DNA of 64,000 bases, taken from assembly GCF_000337795.1 (NCBI RefSeq), contig NZ_AOLP01000001.1:372001-436000 (forward strand), written 5' to 3'. This document shows positions 25,629 to 34,601 of this stretch, in pieces. How positions within the stretch are numbered: the stretch's first letter is position 1; the number at the start of each line of letters is the position of its first letter. Position numbers and translations under genes: made by a program. The notes below the pieces were generated by a model. It had not been told where the DNA came from. It was given only the letters and a program-made list of their open reading frames with translations, and did no database searches. The stretch is from Haloferax denitrificans ATCC 35960 (GTDB lineage: Archaea > Halobacteriota > Halobacteria > Halobacteriales > Haloferacaceae).

Positions 25629-26756
25629 ATGGAGACGCCAGACGAGGCGACGGTCCGCGCAGTCGAGTCGTGCCGGGAGTCGCTTCCCGAGACCGTCGAC
25701 GGCGGACGGATGCTGTTCGGGTTCGACGGCTACGTCGACCGCGTTCGGGAGTTGGTCTCCGAGCGGCAGTCGGCCGACGCCTACGAGCGGGTGTCGACCC
25801 TCGAAGCGTTCGCCGACCGCGTGAACGACTCGGTCGACGCCGAGAGCTCGCTCAGCTTCGAGTGGATTCAAGCCGGCGTCCGCACCGGCGGCCACGTGAG
25901 CCACCTCGCGCGCGCCTTCGACCGACTGGGGTTCGACCCCGGGGTCGTCGGCTGTCTCGGCGACCCGGTCGAAGCGCCGTTCGCCGAGGAGTTCGGCCAC
26001 CTCCCCTTGGAGACCCTCGGGTCGCCGGGCTACACCGACGCCGTCGAGTTCGGCGACGGGAAGCTGATGCTCACCGAAATCGGCGCGCTGATGACGCTCG
26101 ACTGGGCCGGAATCGAGTCGCGGGTCGGCCTCGACCGACTGGCCGAACTGGTCGACGGGACCGAGCTCGTCGGGATGGGCTACTGGTCGGAGATGCCCGA
26201 GCTACCGGACGTGGCCCGCGGCCTCCGCGAGGAGCTGTGGCCGACGCTGTCGGACCCGCCGGAGACGCTTCTGTTGGACCCCGGCGACCTCAGAAAACGG
26301 GAGCCCGAGGTGGTCGCCGCGGGCGTCGAACAGGTGTCGGCGCTGGACGACGCGGTGCGCGTCGTCGTCTCGGCGAACCGCTACGAGACGCGCTATCTCG
26401 CGCGACTGGCGGGCGTCGAGAGCGGCGACTTCGGCCGCGAGTCGCGGGCGGCGTTCGACCACCTCGGCGTCAGCCGGTTTGCGGGCCACGGCATCGAAGC
26501 GGCGCACCTCGTCGACGACGAGGGGACCGCGACCGTCGGCGTCCCCCGGACGGACGACCCGGTGTTGACGACGAGTTCGGGCGACCACTTCAACGCGGGA
26601 CTCGCGCTCGCGCACGTCCTCGACCTCGGCCGCGCGGAGTCGCTCGTCGTCGGCAACGCGGTCGCGGGCCACTTCGTCAGGAACGGGTCGCCGCCGACGT
26701 ACGACGAACTCCGGGCGTTCGCCTCGGCGTATCTCGATTACTTCGACGCTGTTTAA
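25629..26756 (+). CDS. PfkB-family carbohydrate kinase-like protein
   Basis: A 375-residue protein with a ribokinase-like fold: LFGFDGYVDRVRELV near the N-terminus, TGGHVSHLARAFDRLGFDPG, and the PfkB signature SSGDHFNAGLALAHVL with catalytic Asp D319. The family phosphorylates sugars or nucleosides; no residue pattern here identifies the substrate. It begins 57 bp after the PAS/GAF kinase on the same strand and could be co-transcribed. The length is slightly above a typical PfkB kinase. Confidence 0.8.
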   Translation: METPDEATVRAVESCRESLPETVDGGRMLFGFDGYVDRVRELVSERQSADAYERVSTLEAFADRVNDSVDAESSLSFEWIQAGVRTGGHVSHLARAFDRLGFDPGVVGCLGDPVEAPFAEEFGHLPLETLGSPGYTDAVEFGDGKLMLTEIGALMTLDWAGIESRVGLDRLAELVDGTELVGMGYWSEMPELPDVARGLREELWPTLSDPPETLLLDPGDLRKREPEVVAAGVEQVSALDDAVRVVVSANRYETRYLARLAGVESGDFGRESRAAFDHLGVSRFAGHGIEAAHLVDDEGTATVGVPRTDDPVLTTSSGDHFNAGLALAHVLDLGRAESLVVGNAVAGHFVRNGSPPTYDELRAFASAYLDYFDAV

Positions 26757-26947
26757 ATACCGATTGTCCACACAAGGGTCAGATATATTACTAGAATCGG
26801 CGTACCGATATGCGTCGGTGGCACCCCCCCACGCGGGCGCACCGCCGGAGGGGCCGCAGGTCGCTCCGTTCCGGTGGCGAAATCGACTCCCATCGTGGCA
26901 TCTCGCGCCCGGTTGCCGCGTCCCACCACGGTCCCGTTCTGACGCGT

Positions 26948-26983
26948 CGTCGGCTCTTCACTCATCGTCGGCTCTTCACTCGT
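26948..26983. repeat. 18-bp perfect-core tandem duplication
   Basis: CGTCGGCTCTTCACTCAT is followed at once by CGTCGGCTCTTCACTCGT (17 of 18 identical). The right copy holds the stop codon of the Bat-like gene. The left copy creates a second ATG frame (26753-26965, minus) starting MSEEPTTRQNG that I do not trust as a gene. Confidence 0.85.
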
Positions 26984-27659
26984 ACCGCGAGTCGCGTTCG
27001 AGGTCGTCTATCGCCGACCCGACGAGGTTTCGAAGCGCCCGGCGAAGCCGCTGTGAGAGCGCCTGCTCGGTGATACCCAACCGGCTCGCGATGTCGTCGA
27101 GGCCGGTCTCTTTCGGCGTCTCGAAGTAGCCCCGTTCGAAGGCGAGCCGAAGCGCCGTCAGCTGTTTCTCCGAGAGACCGGTGTTCGGGGGGTGGCGCTC
27201 GTCGAGGCGGGCCGGTTCGACGCGGCGCACGTCGATGTCGATGTCGCGGGCGAGACAGGCGTCGTGGAACCGGGTAGTCAGCTCGTTCGACGGGAAGTAC
27301 ACCGACAGCGACCAGCCGTATCTCGTGCCGACCATCCGCCGGACGATGCCGTCGCACTCGCGGATTGTCGAGATGATGTCGTCGTCGCGGGTCGCCCACT
27401 CACAGCGGTAGAGCCGACCCTCTGGACCGTCGGATATCGGTTCGAAGCGGTCGATGCTCGCGTGGTCGTCGAGCAGGTCGTCGAGCGCCTCGCGGTCGCT
27501 CCCGCGGGCGACGAAGTACGGGACCGGCTCGTCGGTCACCGGGACGCCGCCGACGAACGTGAGCTCGAACTCGGGGTCCTCGAACGTCCCGTCGGGGGAG
27601 GCCCCGGTCAGCGGGTGCCCGAGTTCGACCTCGTACCCACTGGCGTGGTCGTCAGTCAT
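26976..27659 (-). CDS. Bat-like HTH_10 transcriptional regulator
   Basis: A 227-residue protein with an N-terminal haloarchaeal sensor-type domain (SGYEVELGHPLTG, DEPVPYFVARGSDREALDDL) and the C-terminal bacterio-opsin-activator HTH_10: LSEKQLTALRLAFERGYFET, DDIASRLGITEQALSQRL. It probably binds DNA as a regulator; the target is unknown. I chose ATG 27659 because the 41 residues upstream are arginine-rich non-protein sequence. Its promoter region 27660-27830 is AT-rich and contains a perfect inverted repeat. Confidence 0.88.
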   Translation of the reverse strand: MTDDHASGYEVELGHPLTGASPDGTFEDPEFELTFVGGVPVTDEPVPYFVARGSDREALDDLLDDHASIDRFEPISDGPEGRLYRCEWATRDDDIISTIRECDGIVRRMVGTRYGWSLSVYFPSNELTTRFHDACLARDIDIDVRRVEPARLDERHPPNTGLSEKQLTALRLAFERGYFETPKETGLDDIASRLGITEQALSQRLRRALRNLVGSAIDDLERDSRYE

Positions 27660-27805
27660 CGCGGCGCGGCGGCGGCGACGTCGATACCTGAAACGACGGC
27701 ACACGTTCGTCTGTCGAGTCTCACAAACGGGGAAAAATACGGGCGACCGAAGGATATTTTTTGCGGAGACTAATCCTTTCATAGTAAAGGCGTTTAAAAA
27801 AGAGG

Positions 27806-27819
27806 CCTCGAAATCGAGG
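27806..27819. promoter_or_regulatory. Inverted repeat CCTCGA-AA-TCGAGG
   Basis: A perfect 6-bp inverted repeat with a 2-bp spacer stands next to the A-rich run GTTTAAAAAAGAG, between the Bat-like gene and the gene at 27879. It could be an operator or a terminator stem. Nothing else is seen in 27660-27878 apart from TATA-like A/T stretches. Confidence 0.4.
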
Positions 27820-27878
27820 GTTCAGTCAGTCGGCTCCGACCGGCACAATTCTGTCAATTGTAAATTATTTCTGCAGAG

Positions 27879-28790
27879 TCAGTCGAGTCGAATCGGGTCG
27901 GCGCTGGGGCGAACCGCGACCGACACCTCGTCGCCGACGGCGAAGTCGTGGCCGGGGCAGACGAGTTTGGTCCCGAAGTCGACGCGGGACGCGAATAGTG
28001 ACAGCCCAGTGATTCGAACGCCGTCGGCGAGCACGTCGAAGTCGGCCCACGGAACGTCGCGGCCGGCGGCCCGGCCGACTCGCTCGCCGAGGAGCGACAG
28101 CGATTGCCCGTCTTCGACGGACGAGAGCGTGCCCCCGAAGCCGTAGTGGGCGAGACCGCCGTCGAGGACGACGCCCTCGTCGCTGGCGAGGCCGACGAAC
28201 TCGTCGGGTCCGACCCCCGCGTCGGCGCGGTCAGGGGCGTCGAGGACGACGAACGTCTCGGCCGTCTCGACGACGGTTCCCGTCCCGTCCCAGTCGAGCG
28301 GCGAGACGGTCACGTCGGGCGAGACCGGGAGCGACCCGCGGGCGCGGTGATGGTTCGCGTCAGCGGCCCGGAAGCCGAGATGGACGTGGTTCGAGACCCA
28401 CGGGGCGAAAAAGCCGGAGCGGACGAGCCGCCCGAGCGGGGTGCCGACGGCGAGTTCGTCGCCCGCGTCGACGCCGGGGTCGACGTGGAGGATTCGCGCG
28501 ACCAGTCCCTCGCGGGGGTCGTCGTCGGGGTCGCCGAGCCAGTCCAGTCCGGTGGCGTCGGCGTCGACGTCGACGAGAATGAGATACTCGTCGTCGTGGG
28601 CGTAGGGCTTGTCGGGCGCGCGGACGGTCCGCGTCTCGCGGACGGCCCCCGCGACGGGCGAGCGGGCCACCGGGTCGTCGTCGGCGACGTAGAGGTCGAT
28701 CGCACAGCCGCCGTCGTGGGCGGGGTACGGCGAGTTGTAGAGCGAGAAGCGCTCGAAGCGCGCGAGCACCGACCGCGGCAGTCGCAACAT
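27879..28790 (-). CDS. M23-peptidase-like beta-fold protein
   Basis: A 303-residue protein. The N-terminal half reads like the LytM/M23 beta fold: HDGGCAIDLYVADDDPVARS, SPVAGAVRETR, DPGVDAGDELAVGTPLG, and SNHVHLGFR, where the His-x-His pair would be a zinc/catalytic motif. The HxxxD part is spaced differently from classic M23 enzymes, so activity is uncertain. No signal peptide is seen, so it is likely cytoplasmic. The C-terminal half (GLAHYGFGGTLSSVEDGQSL) is unassigned. It is divergent from a lipoate ligase-like gene with 54 bp between starts. Confidence 0.7.
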   Translation of the reverse strand: MLRLPRSVLARFERFSLYNSPYPAHDGGCAIDLYVADDDPVARSPVAGAVRETRTVRAPDKPYAHDDEYLILVDVDADATGLDWLGDPDDDPREGLVARILHVDPGVDAGDELAVGTPLGRLVRSGFFAPWVSNHVHLGFRAADANHHRARGSLPVSPDVTVSPLDWDGTGTVVETAETFVVLDAPDRADAGVGPDEFVGLASDEGVVLDGGLAHYGFGGTLSSVEDGQSLSLLGERVGRAAGRDVPWADFDVLADGVRITGLSLFASRVDFGTKLVCPGHDFAVGDEVSVAVRPSADPIRLD

Positions 28791-28844
28791 GGTCGTCGGG
28801 ACGGGACGGGTGCGCTTAGGTACGTCGGGGTGTTTCTCTCGGGC

Positions 28845-29531
28845 ATGCGCGTCATCCGCGGCCGCGGACCCGACCGGGAGGCGGACCGGGCGGTCACCGC
28901 GGCCATGCTCCGCGAGGCGGGCGAGACGGGCGACCCGGCGTTCCGCGCGTGGACGCCGCACCGACAGCTCGCGTTCGGCCGGCGCGACACCCGCGCCCCG
29001 CGGTACGACGAGGCCGTCACCGCCGCCGAGGAACGCGGGTTTCCGGCCGTCGAGCGGTCGGTCGGCGGCCGGGCCGTCGCCTACACGGGAACGACCGTCG
29101 CGTTCGCCCACGCGCTCCCCCTCGACGACGCTCGGACCGGGCTGGACGCGCGGTACGAGGCCGGAACGACCGCCGTCGTCCGCGCCCTGCGGACCCTCGG
29201 CGTCCCCGCGCGTCGAGGCGAACCGCCGAACTCGTACTGTCCCGGCGACCACTCGGTCCAATCTGGCGGGAAGCTCTGCGGCCTCGCCCAGCGGGTCCGC
29301 AAGGAGAGCGCGCTCGTCTCCGGCGTGGTCGTCGTCGCCGACCGCGACGAGATAGCCGACGTGCTCGCGCCCGTCTACGAGGCCATCGACGTTCCCTTCG
29401 ACCCGGACTCGGTGGGGAGCGTCGCCGACGCCGGCGGCCCGGCGAGTCCGGACGCGGTCTGCGACGCCCTCGAAGCCGTCTTCGTCGGCGACGCGGAGAC
29501 GCGCGTCGAAGCCGCGGCGGACCTCGCGTGA
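28845..29531 (+). CDS. Lipoate-protein ligase A family protein
   Basis: A 228-residue protein of the BPL/LplA fold, with RAWTPHRQLAFGRRDTRAPR, VERSVGGRAVAYTGTTVAFA and QSGGKLCGLAQR. K143 in the GGKLCG motif would contact the lipoyl-adenylate. It attaches lipoate to 2-oxoacid dehydrogenase or glycine-cleavage proteins, or is a relative of octanoyltransferases. The start ATG 28845 matches the family N-terminus. No lipoyl-domain gene is adjacent apart from the divergent M23-like protein. Confidence 0.8.
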   Translation: MRVIRGRGPDREADRAVTAAMLREAGETGDPAFRAWTPHRQLAFGRRDTRAPRYDEAVTAAEERGFPAVERSVGGRAVAYTGTTVAFAHALPLDDARTGLDARYEAGTTAVVRALRTLGVPARRGEPPNSYCPGDHSVQSGGKLCGLAQRVRKESALVSGVVVVADRDEIADVLAPVYEAIDVPFDPDSVGSVADAGGPASPDAVCDALEAVFVGDAETRVEAAADLA

Positions 29532-29669
29532 GCGACTCGGGACGCGGCCGACAGCCGGGCGATGCGGCCGGCCGCGAGCGCTTCACGAACCCCCGCAACT
29601 ACCCGAACCTCCGGACCCCTCACTACCCGAACCGCCGGACTTAGCACCCGGCGCGTCGCACCCCCACGT

Positions 29670-30959
29670 ATGCGAATCGAGAACGCGACGCTGGCCGACG
29701 GCCGCGCCGTCGACGTCCGCGTCGAGGACGGGACCGTCGAGGCGGTCGGCGACCTCGACCCCGTCGCCGACGAGGAGACCGTCGACGCCGAAGGGAACCT
29801 GCTTCTGCCGGGCGCTATCGACGTGCACGTCCACTTCCGCGAGCCGGGCTTCGAGCACAAGGAGACGTGGGAGACGGGCGCGAAAAGCGCCGCCGCCGGG
29901 GGCGTGACGACCGTCGCCGACCAGCCGAACACCGACCCGACGACGACCGACGGCGCGGGCTTCGACGCGAAGGCCGAGCGCGCCGCGAACGCCTGTATCG
30001 ACTACGGCATCAACGGCGGCGTCACCGCCGACTGGGACCCAGACAGCCTGTTCGAGCGCCCGCTTTTCGCCCTCGGCGAGGTGTTCCTCGCCGACTCGAC
30101 CGGCGACATGGGCATCGAGGCCGACCTGTTTGCCGAGGCCGCGGCACGCGCCGGCGAGGCGGGCGTGCCCGTCACGGTCCACGCCGAGGACGCCGACCTG
30201 TTCGACGAGTCCGCAATCGAGGGCGACCTCGGCGGGGTCGGCCGCGACGCCGACGCCGACGCGTGGAGCGCCTACCGGACCGCCGAGGCCGAAGCGGTCG
30301 CCGTCGAGCGGGCCGTCCGCGTCGGCGGCGAGACCGGCGCGCAGATTCACATCGCCCACACGAGCACGCCCGAGGGCGTCGACGCCGCCCGCGACGGCGG
30401 CGCGACCTGCGAGGCGACGCCGCACCACCTGTTTCTGTCCCGCGACGACCTCGACGAACTGGGAACCTACGGCCGGATGAACCCGCCGCTCCGCTCGGAA
30501 GCGCGCCGCGAGGCCATGTTCGAGCGCCTCGCCGACGGCCGCATCGACGTGGTCGCCACGGACCACGCGCCGCACACCCGCGAGGAGAAAGAGCAGACGC
30601 TCCTCGACGCCCCGAGCGGCGTCCCCGGCGTCGAGACGATGGTGCCCCTGCTTCTCGGCGCGGTCGTCGCCGGCGACCTCACCGCCGAGCGCGTCCGCGA
30701 CGTGGTCGCCGCGAACCCCGCCGACGTGTTCGACCTGCCGCGCAAGGGCCGCATCGAGGCGGGCGCGGACGCCGACCTCGCGCTGTACGACCTCGACGCC
30801 GCCCGCGAGATTCGCGGGGCTGACCTCCACTCGAACTGTGATTGGACGCCGTTCGAGGGTCACACCGGGGTCTTCCCCGAATGGACGATGCTCCGCGGCG
30901 AGTTCGTCTGGGACGGCGAGGAGTTCGGCGCGGTCGCGGGCGAGAACGTCCGCGACTGA
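29670..30959 (+). CDS. pyrC: Dihydroorotase
   Basis: A 429-residue cyclic amidohydrolase with zinc ligands H53 and H55 (IDVHVHFREPGFEHKE), later VHAEDADLF, HIAHTSTPEGVD and VVATDHAPHTREEK, which supplies the active-site Asp. Dihydroorotase closes carbamoyl-aspartate to dihydroorotate in pyrimidine synthesis. It stands alone here without other pyr genes. I chose ATG 29670 (MRIENATLADG) because the longer frame upstream is repetitive and non-protein-like. Confidence 0.88.
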   Translation: MRIENATLADGRAVDVRVEDGTVEAVGDLDPVADEETVDAEGNLLLPGAIDVHVHFREPGFEHKETWETGAKSAAAGGVTTVADQPNTDPTTTDGAGFDAKAERAANACIDYGINGGVTADWDPDSLFERPLFALGEVFLADSTGDMGIEADLFAEAAARAGEAGVPVTVHAEDADLFDESAIEGDLGGVGRDADADAWSAYRTAEAEAVAVERAVRVGGETGAQIHIAHTSTPEGVDAARDGGATCEATPHHLFLSRDDLDELGTYGRMNPPLRSEARREAMFERLADGRIDVVATDHAPHTREEKEQTLLDAPSGVPGVETMVPLLLGAVVAGDLTAERVRDVVAANPADVFDLPRKGRIEAGADADLALYDLDAAREIRGADLHSNCDWTPFEGHTGVFPEWTMLRGEFVWDGEEFGAVAGENVRD

Positions 30960-30980
30960 GCGCGACTGCGCCCCGGACCC

Positions 30981-31433
30981 TCAGAGCCGCGCGGCCGCGA
31001 CCTGCGCGCCCCTCCAGCCGACGCCGACGAGCACCGCGAGCGGCGCGGTCAGGGCGACGAGCGAGACCGCCGACCCGGCGAGGCCGCCGAGGCCGCCGAG
31101 GCCGGCCGACAGGACGACGGTCGCGAGGAAGCCGCCCACGGCGAGCGCCGGCGCGACCAGCGCGTAGGCGAACAGCCAGCGCTGTCTGCGAGTGAAGTGG
31201 ACGCCGTACCCCGGTCCGGGCGGGATGAGCAGGCCGCCCGCGAGGAGGACGAAGCCGACGACCCCGAACACGAGGAGGAAAAAGCCCGCGAGCCCGTGGG
31301 CGAAGCCGTCGCTTCCGGGCGGTGGCGGGGGCATCGTGGCGGCGGTCCACCAGACGAACGCGAGGAGGGCGACCCCGGCCCCGGCGACGGGGAGCTGGAG
31401 CGACCCGAGGACTGTGCGGAGTGACCAGCGCAT
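30981..31433 (-). CDS. Small membrane protein, four helices
   Basis: A 150-residue hydrophobic protein with helices at about 14-35, 47-70, 87-110 and 115-140. A proline-rich turn (TMPPPPPGSDG) lies between helices 1 and 2, and HFTRRQRWL before helix 3 is probably cytoplasmic. No family recognised. It converges with the dihydroorotase gene, 21 bp between the stops. Confidence 0.75.
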   Translation of the reverse strand: MRWSLRTVLGSLQLPVAGAGVALLAFVWWTAATMPPPPPGSDGFAHGLAGFFLLVFGVVGFVLLAGGLLIPPGPGYGVHFTRRQRWLFAYALVAPALAVGGFLATVVLSAGLGGLGGLAGSAVSLVALTAPLAVLVGVGWRGAQVAAARL

Positions 31434-31583
31434 CGGGCCGACTGTCGGCAGGCGGACAGATAGCTGTTCCGTCGTCGCCGGGGCGACAGGGTGCCGGGGC
31501 GTCAGAGCGTCGATCGGGAGCCGGACGACGCCCCGATGCAGGCGAATCCTTTTCCCGTCCGACCCCCAGAGTGCGTGACACGC

Positions 31584-32105
31584 ATGACCGACGAGCGGAC
31601 GCCACCCCGAGACCGCGACCCGGACGCGGACGAATCACCCGAACTCACGGGGATGCTGTCGTTCTGGGAGACGGTCGTAGAGGACGCCGAGGCGACCGCG
31701 GCCGAGTACGAAGCCGAGGGCTGGGAGACGCTCGTGGTCCACCCCGGCGACGTGACGGTGTTGCCGCCGGCGAATCTGCCCGAGGCGACGGAGCGCGTCG
31801 GCTTCGACGTACTCGTCCCCGGACGCGAGTTCGACGCGCTGTCGTCGTGGGTCGAATCTGCCGCGTTCGACCGCTACGACGTCTACCGCGCCCGCGAGGA
31901 CGACACCGTGTTCGTCGTCTCGGTCGTGCAGGACGCCGCGTCGTCGAAGGCCGTCGTCGTCCCGCTGTACTACGGACTGGACGAGGTGGCCGCGATGGCG
32001 ACGAAGGCGCGAGAACGGGGCGAACTCCGCCTCTACGTTCGACCGGTCGACGCGGACCGACGCGTCGAGTTAGTCCAGTCGGAGCCAGACCCGCTTTTCC
32101 CCTGA
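31584..32105 (+). CDS. Conserved haloarchaeal protein, 173 aa
   Basis: An acidic protein starting at ATG 31584 (MTDERTPPRDRDPDADESPE). After the charged tail, ELTGMLSFWETVVEDAEATA begins a folded alpha/beta domain with AEGWETLVVHPGDVTVLPP, VLVPGREFDAL and VVVPLYYGLDEVAAMATKAR. It looks like a well-conserved haloarchaeal family (perhaps DUF7529, from memory). No catalytic motif or membrane segment is visible. It converges with the DUF5806-like gene. Confidence 0.8.
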   Translation: MTDERTPPRDRDPDADESPELTGMLSFWETVVEDAEATAAEYEAEGWETLVVHPGDVTVLPPANLPEATERVGFDVLVPGREFDALSSWVESAAFDRYDVYRAREDDTVFVVSVVQDAASSKAVVVPLYYGLDEVAAMATKARERGELRLYVRPVDADRRVELVQSEPDPLFP

Positions 32106-32172
32106 GTTCGAGTCGGCGCGGCGTCGGTCCGGGGAGTCAGCGCCGGTGCGGAGTCACACGGGCCGCGGGGCG

Positions 32173-32970
32173 TCACTCCTCGTCCGACAGCTCTTCTTTC
32201 CGCAGGTCGGTGCTCGCCTCGCGCACCTCGCGCATGACGCTCGAAATGCGCTCTTCGGCTTCGAGTTCCTCTTCGACCGAGAGGTCGACGCCCTCGACTT
32301 CGAGCAGGAACTTGGCGATTTCCGTCACCTCGTACATCATCTCGTCGAGCTCTTCGGCCGTGAAAAAGCCCGACATCGCGCCGTAGAGGAACGTCGCGCC
32401 CGACTTCCGGACCTTGTCGCGGAAGGCGGAGCGGGCCTGATTGACCGCCTGCGGCGTGTAGGTGTCGGTCATGAAGGGGACGAGTTCGGGGAGGTTGTTC
32501 CCGATTTTCGTCATCTCGACGCCCGTCTCGGTCCGGAAGTCGGCGCAGAGTCGCGCGATGGCCCACTCGCGGGCCGTCACGTAGGTCCGCTCGCGGAGGA
32601 AGTCGTTGACGCGGTCGTACTGCGCGCCGTCGACCTTCTTGAACCGGGCGTATTTCTGGACGTCCTCGGGAACCGCGTCTTCGGCGTTCTCAGCGTCTTC
32701 GGCGTCATCGACCGCGGACTCGGTCGAGTCCTCGGCGTCGGCATCGGCGTCGGCTCCGGTCTCAGCGTCGGCATCGGCGTCGGCTCCGGCCCCGTCCGTC
32801 GGTTCCGCGCCGGCTGTCTCCGAATCGGAGGTCGGGTCTGCTGGCTCCGCGTCCCCCGCCGCTTCGTGCGCAACCGCTTCGTCCGCCGCCGCTCGGGAGT
32901 CCGCGTCGGGGCGAGCCGTCTCCGCGGCGTCGCTCGCGCCCGTCTCGAACTCGTCGGACTCGTCTGTCAT
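32173..32970 (-). CDS. DUF5806-like haloarchaeal protein with acidic repeat tail
   Basis: A 265-residue protein. The first 105 residues are a very acidic Ala/Asp/Glu-rich region with short repeats (GADADADAETGADADADAED). The folded remainder contains VQKYARFKKVDGAQYDRVND, YVTAREWAIARLCADFRTET, GNNLPELVPFMTDTYTPQAV and EVREASTDLRKEEL, a sequence I associate with DUF5806. Function unknown; the fold looks all-helical. ATG 32970 is the natural start. Confidence 0.82.
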   Translation of the reverse strand: MTDESDEFETGASDAAETARPDADSRAAADEAVAHEAAGDAEPADPTSDSETAGAEPTDGAGADADADAETGADADADAEDSTESAVDDAEDAENAEDAVPEDVQKYARFKKVDGAQYDRVNDFLRERTYVTAREWAIARLCADFRTETGVEMTKIGNNLPELVPFMTDTYTPQAVNQARSAFRDKVRKSGATFLYGAMSGFFTAEELDEMMYEVTEIAKFLLEVEGVDLSVEEELEAEERISSVMREVREASTDLRKEELSDEE

Positions 32971-33091
32971 ACCGCGGGCTACCGCGGCACGGCCGAAAAG
33001 GGTTCCGCGATGTTCGGTCCCCCCGCCGACGGGGGTGTGGCCCCCCGTTTCCGGGTAAGGGTTTTCTATCGCGCCCGCGAGATTGGGAATC

Positions 33092-33460
33092 ATGAAGGTA
33101 CTGCTCGGAATCGGTGGCAGCGACGATTCCATGCGCGCGCTCGAAACGACGGTCGAACGGACGGCCGAGGTCGGCGACGACCTCACGGTCGCCATCGTCG
33201 ACAACCCGTCCGGCGAGCGCTCGCGCGAGGACATGGAAGCGCGGGTGACGGAACTGCTCGACGAGCGCGGCGTCGACGCGGCCGTCCGCGCGCTCGACGG
33301 CGACCCGGGGAGCGCCCTCGTGGACCTCGCCGAGAACGAGGGGTTCGACCAACTGGTGCTCGGCGGCGGTGAGACGAGCCCGATGGGGAAGATACAGATC
33401 GGCAACATCGCGGAGTTCGTCCTCCTGAACTCCCACGTGACCGTCACTCTGGTACGATGA
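33092..33460 (+). CDS. Universal stress protein-like protein
   Basis: A 122-residue UspA-fold protein: MKVLLGIGGSDDSMRALETT at the N-terminus and VLGGGETSPMGKIQIGNIAE at the position of the ATP motif. The usual GS ending of that motif is GN here, so nucleotide binding may be altered. It is translationally coupled to the next gene (ATGA overlap at 33457-33460). TTTTCTATC lies about 30 nt before the start. Likely stress-related, cytoplasmic. Confidence 0.85.
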   Translation: MKVLLGIGGSDDSMRALETTVERTAEVGDDLTVAIVDNPSGERSREDMEARVTELLDERGVDAAVRALDGDPGSALVDLAENEGFDQLVLGGGETSPMGKIQIGNIAEFVLLNSHVTVTLVR

Positions 33461-34011
33461 GCGACCGAACGTTCTCCGACGCCGTCGCCGACCCCTACGA
33501 CGCGCCGCCGCTGTCGTTCACCGACAGGGAAGACCGCACCATCGAGGTGCGCGCGCACGACGGCTCCGACGAGGAACTGGAGGCGCTCGTCGAGATGTAC
33601 GACGCGTTCGACCCCTCGGACCGCGCGCAGGGCATCCCGCCGGGCCGCGAAGACCGCATCCGCGACTGGCTGGAGAACATCCTCGACGAGGACTGCCTGA
33701 ACGTCATCGCGTGGGACGGCGACGAGGTGGCCGGCCACGCGACGCTCGTCCCCGACGGCGACGCCTACGAACTCGCCATCTTCGTCCACCAGACGTACCA
33801 GCGCGCCGGCATCGGCACGCGGCTCATCAAGGCGCTTCTCGGCTACGGCCGGGAGTCCGGCGTGGAGAAGGTGTGGCTCACCGTCGAGCGGTGGAACCGC
33901 GCGGCGGTCGGCCTCTACCAGACCGTCGGCTTCGAGACGAGCGACGCCGAGAGCTTCGAACTGGAGATGACCATCCGGCTCGCCGAGCCCCCGGACGAGG
34001 AGGGCGGCTGA
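33457..34011 (+). CDS. GNAT-family N-acetyltransferase
   Basis: A 184-residue protein with the GNAT acetyl-CoA motif A (HQTYQRAGIGTRLIKALLGY, pattern Q/R-x-x-G-x-G) and motif B (VWLTVERWNRAAVGLYQTVG). It starts inside the stop of the Usp-like gene, so the two are co-translated. The N-terminal 25 residues (DAVADPYDAPPLSF) resemble those of haloarchaeal GNAT proteins encoded beside Usp genes. Substrate unknown; protein or small-molecule acetylation are both possible. Confidence 0.87.
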   Translation: MSDRTFSDAVADPYDAPPLSFTDREDRTIEVRAHDGSDEELEALVEMYDAFDPSDRAQGIPPGREDRIRDWLENILDEDCLNVIAWDGDEVAGHATLVPDGDAYELAIFVHQTYQRAGIGTRLIKALLGYGRESGVEKVWLTVERWNRAAVGLYQTVGFETSDAESFELEMTIRLAEPPDEEGG

Positions 34012-34044
34012 GGGCGGCGGGTCACGACGACAACGACCGACGAT

Positions 34045-34500
34045 TCAGACCGAAAGCACGGGCTGGCTGGCGTACAGGAGGACGTACTCGGCGGCCTTGG
34101 CGAGCACTTCGACGGGGTCGCCCGAGACCGGCTCTCGGGGCACGACGATGAAGTCCGCGTCGAGTTCTTCTGCGGTGTCGAGGACGACGCTTCCGGGGTG
34201 GCGGAGCTTGCTCGTCCGCGAGAAGCCGTAGGCGACCGACGTGGTGACGGGGACGTCGGCGGTCTCGGCGAGGGCCGAAATCGTGTCGGTGACGGCCTTG
34301 CTGTCCTCGGCGACGGCGTCCTCGTCGACGACGCCCTGCTCTATGGCGCGGACGACGTCCTCGCCGAGGACGTGGACGGCGTGGACCGCGGCGTCGTACT
34401 CGGCCGCGACGGCGGCGGCGTACTCCGCCGCACGCGTCGCCTCCTCGCTTTGGTCGACCGGCACGAGAACGAGGTCGATAGAGAGCGGGCGCGGTGACAT
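34045..34500 (-). CDS. UspA-type universal stress protein, ATP motif absent
   Basis: A 151-residue UspA-fold protein (LVLVPVDQSEEATRAAEYAA, ELDADFIVVPREPVSGDPVE). The G-x2-G-x9-G(S/T) loop expected before the last strand is missing; VPREPVSGDPVEVLAKAAEY takes its place. It therefore belongs to the non-ATP-binding class. I chose ATG 34500 (MSPRPLSID). It is divergent from the next Usp gene with about 100 bp of shared promoter region. Confidence 0.85.
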   Translation of the reverse strand: MSPRPLSIDLVLVPVDQSEEATRAAEYAAAVAAEYDAAVHAVHVLGEDVVRAIEQGVVDEDAVAEDSKAVTDTISALAETADVPVTTSVAYGFSRTSKLRHPGSVVLDTAEELDADFIVVPREPVSGDPVEVLAKAAEYVLLYASQPVLSV

Positions 34501-34601
34501 GTCCCCACCTGCGTCGGGGGACGACAAAAAACTCACCCCACGGTCCCGCCGGCCGGCCGCCCCAGACTGGTTTTATGCCGCCGCGCCGAGAACCCGTGGA
34601 C

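Noticed and set aside
26753-26965. 70-codon minus frame after the Bat-like gene
   Set aside because: Its start arises from the tandem duplication and the sequence shows no family.
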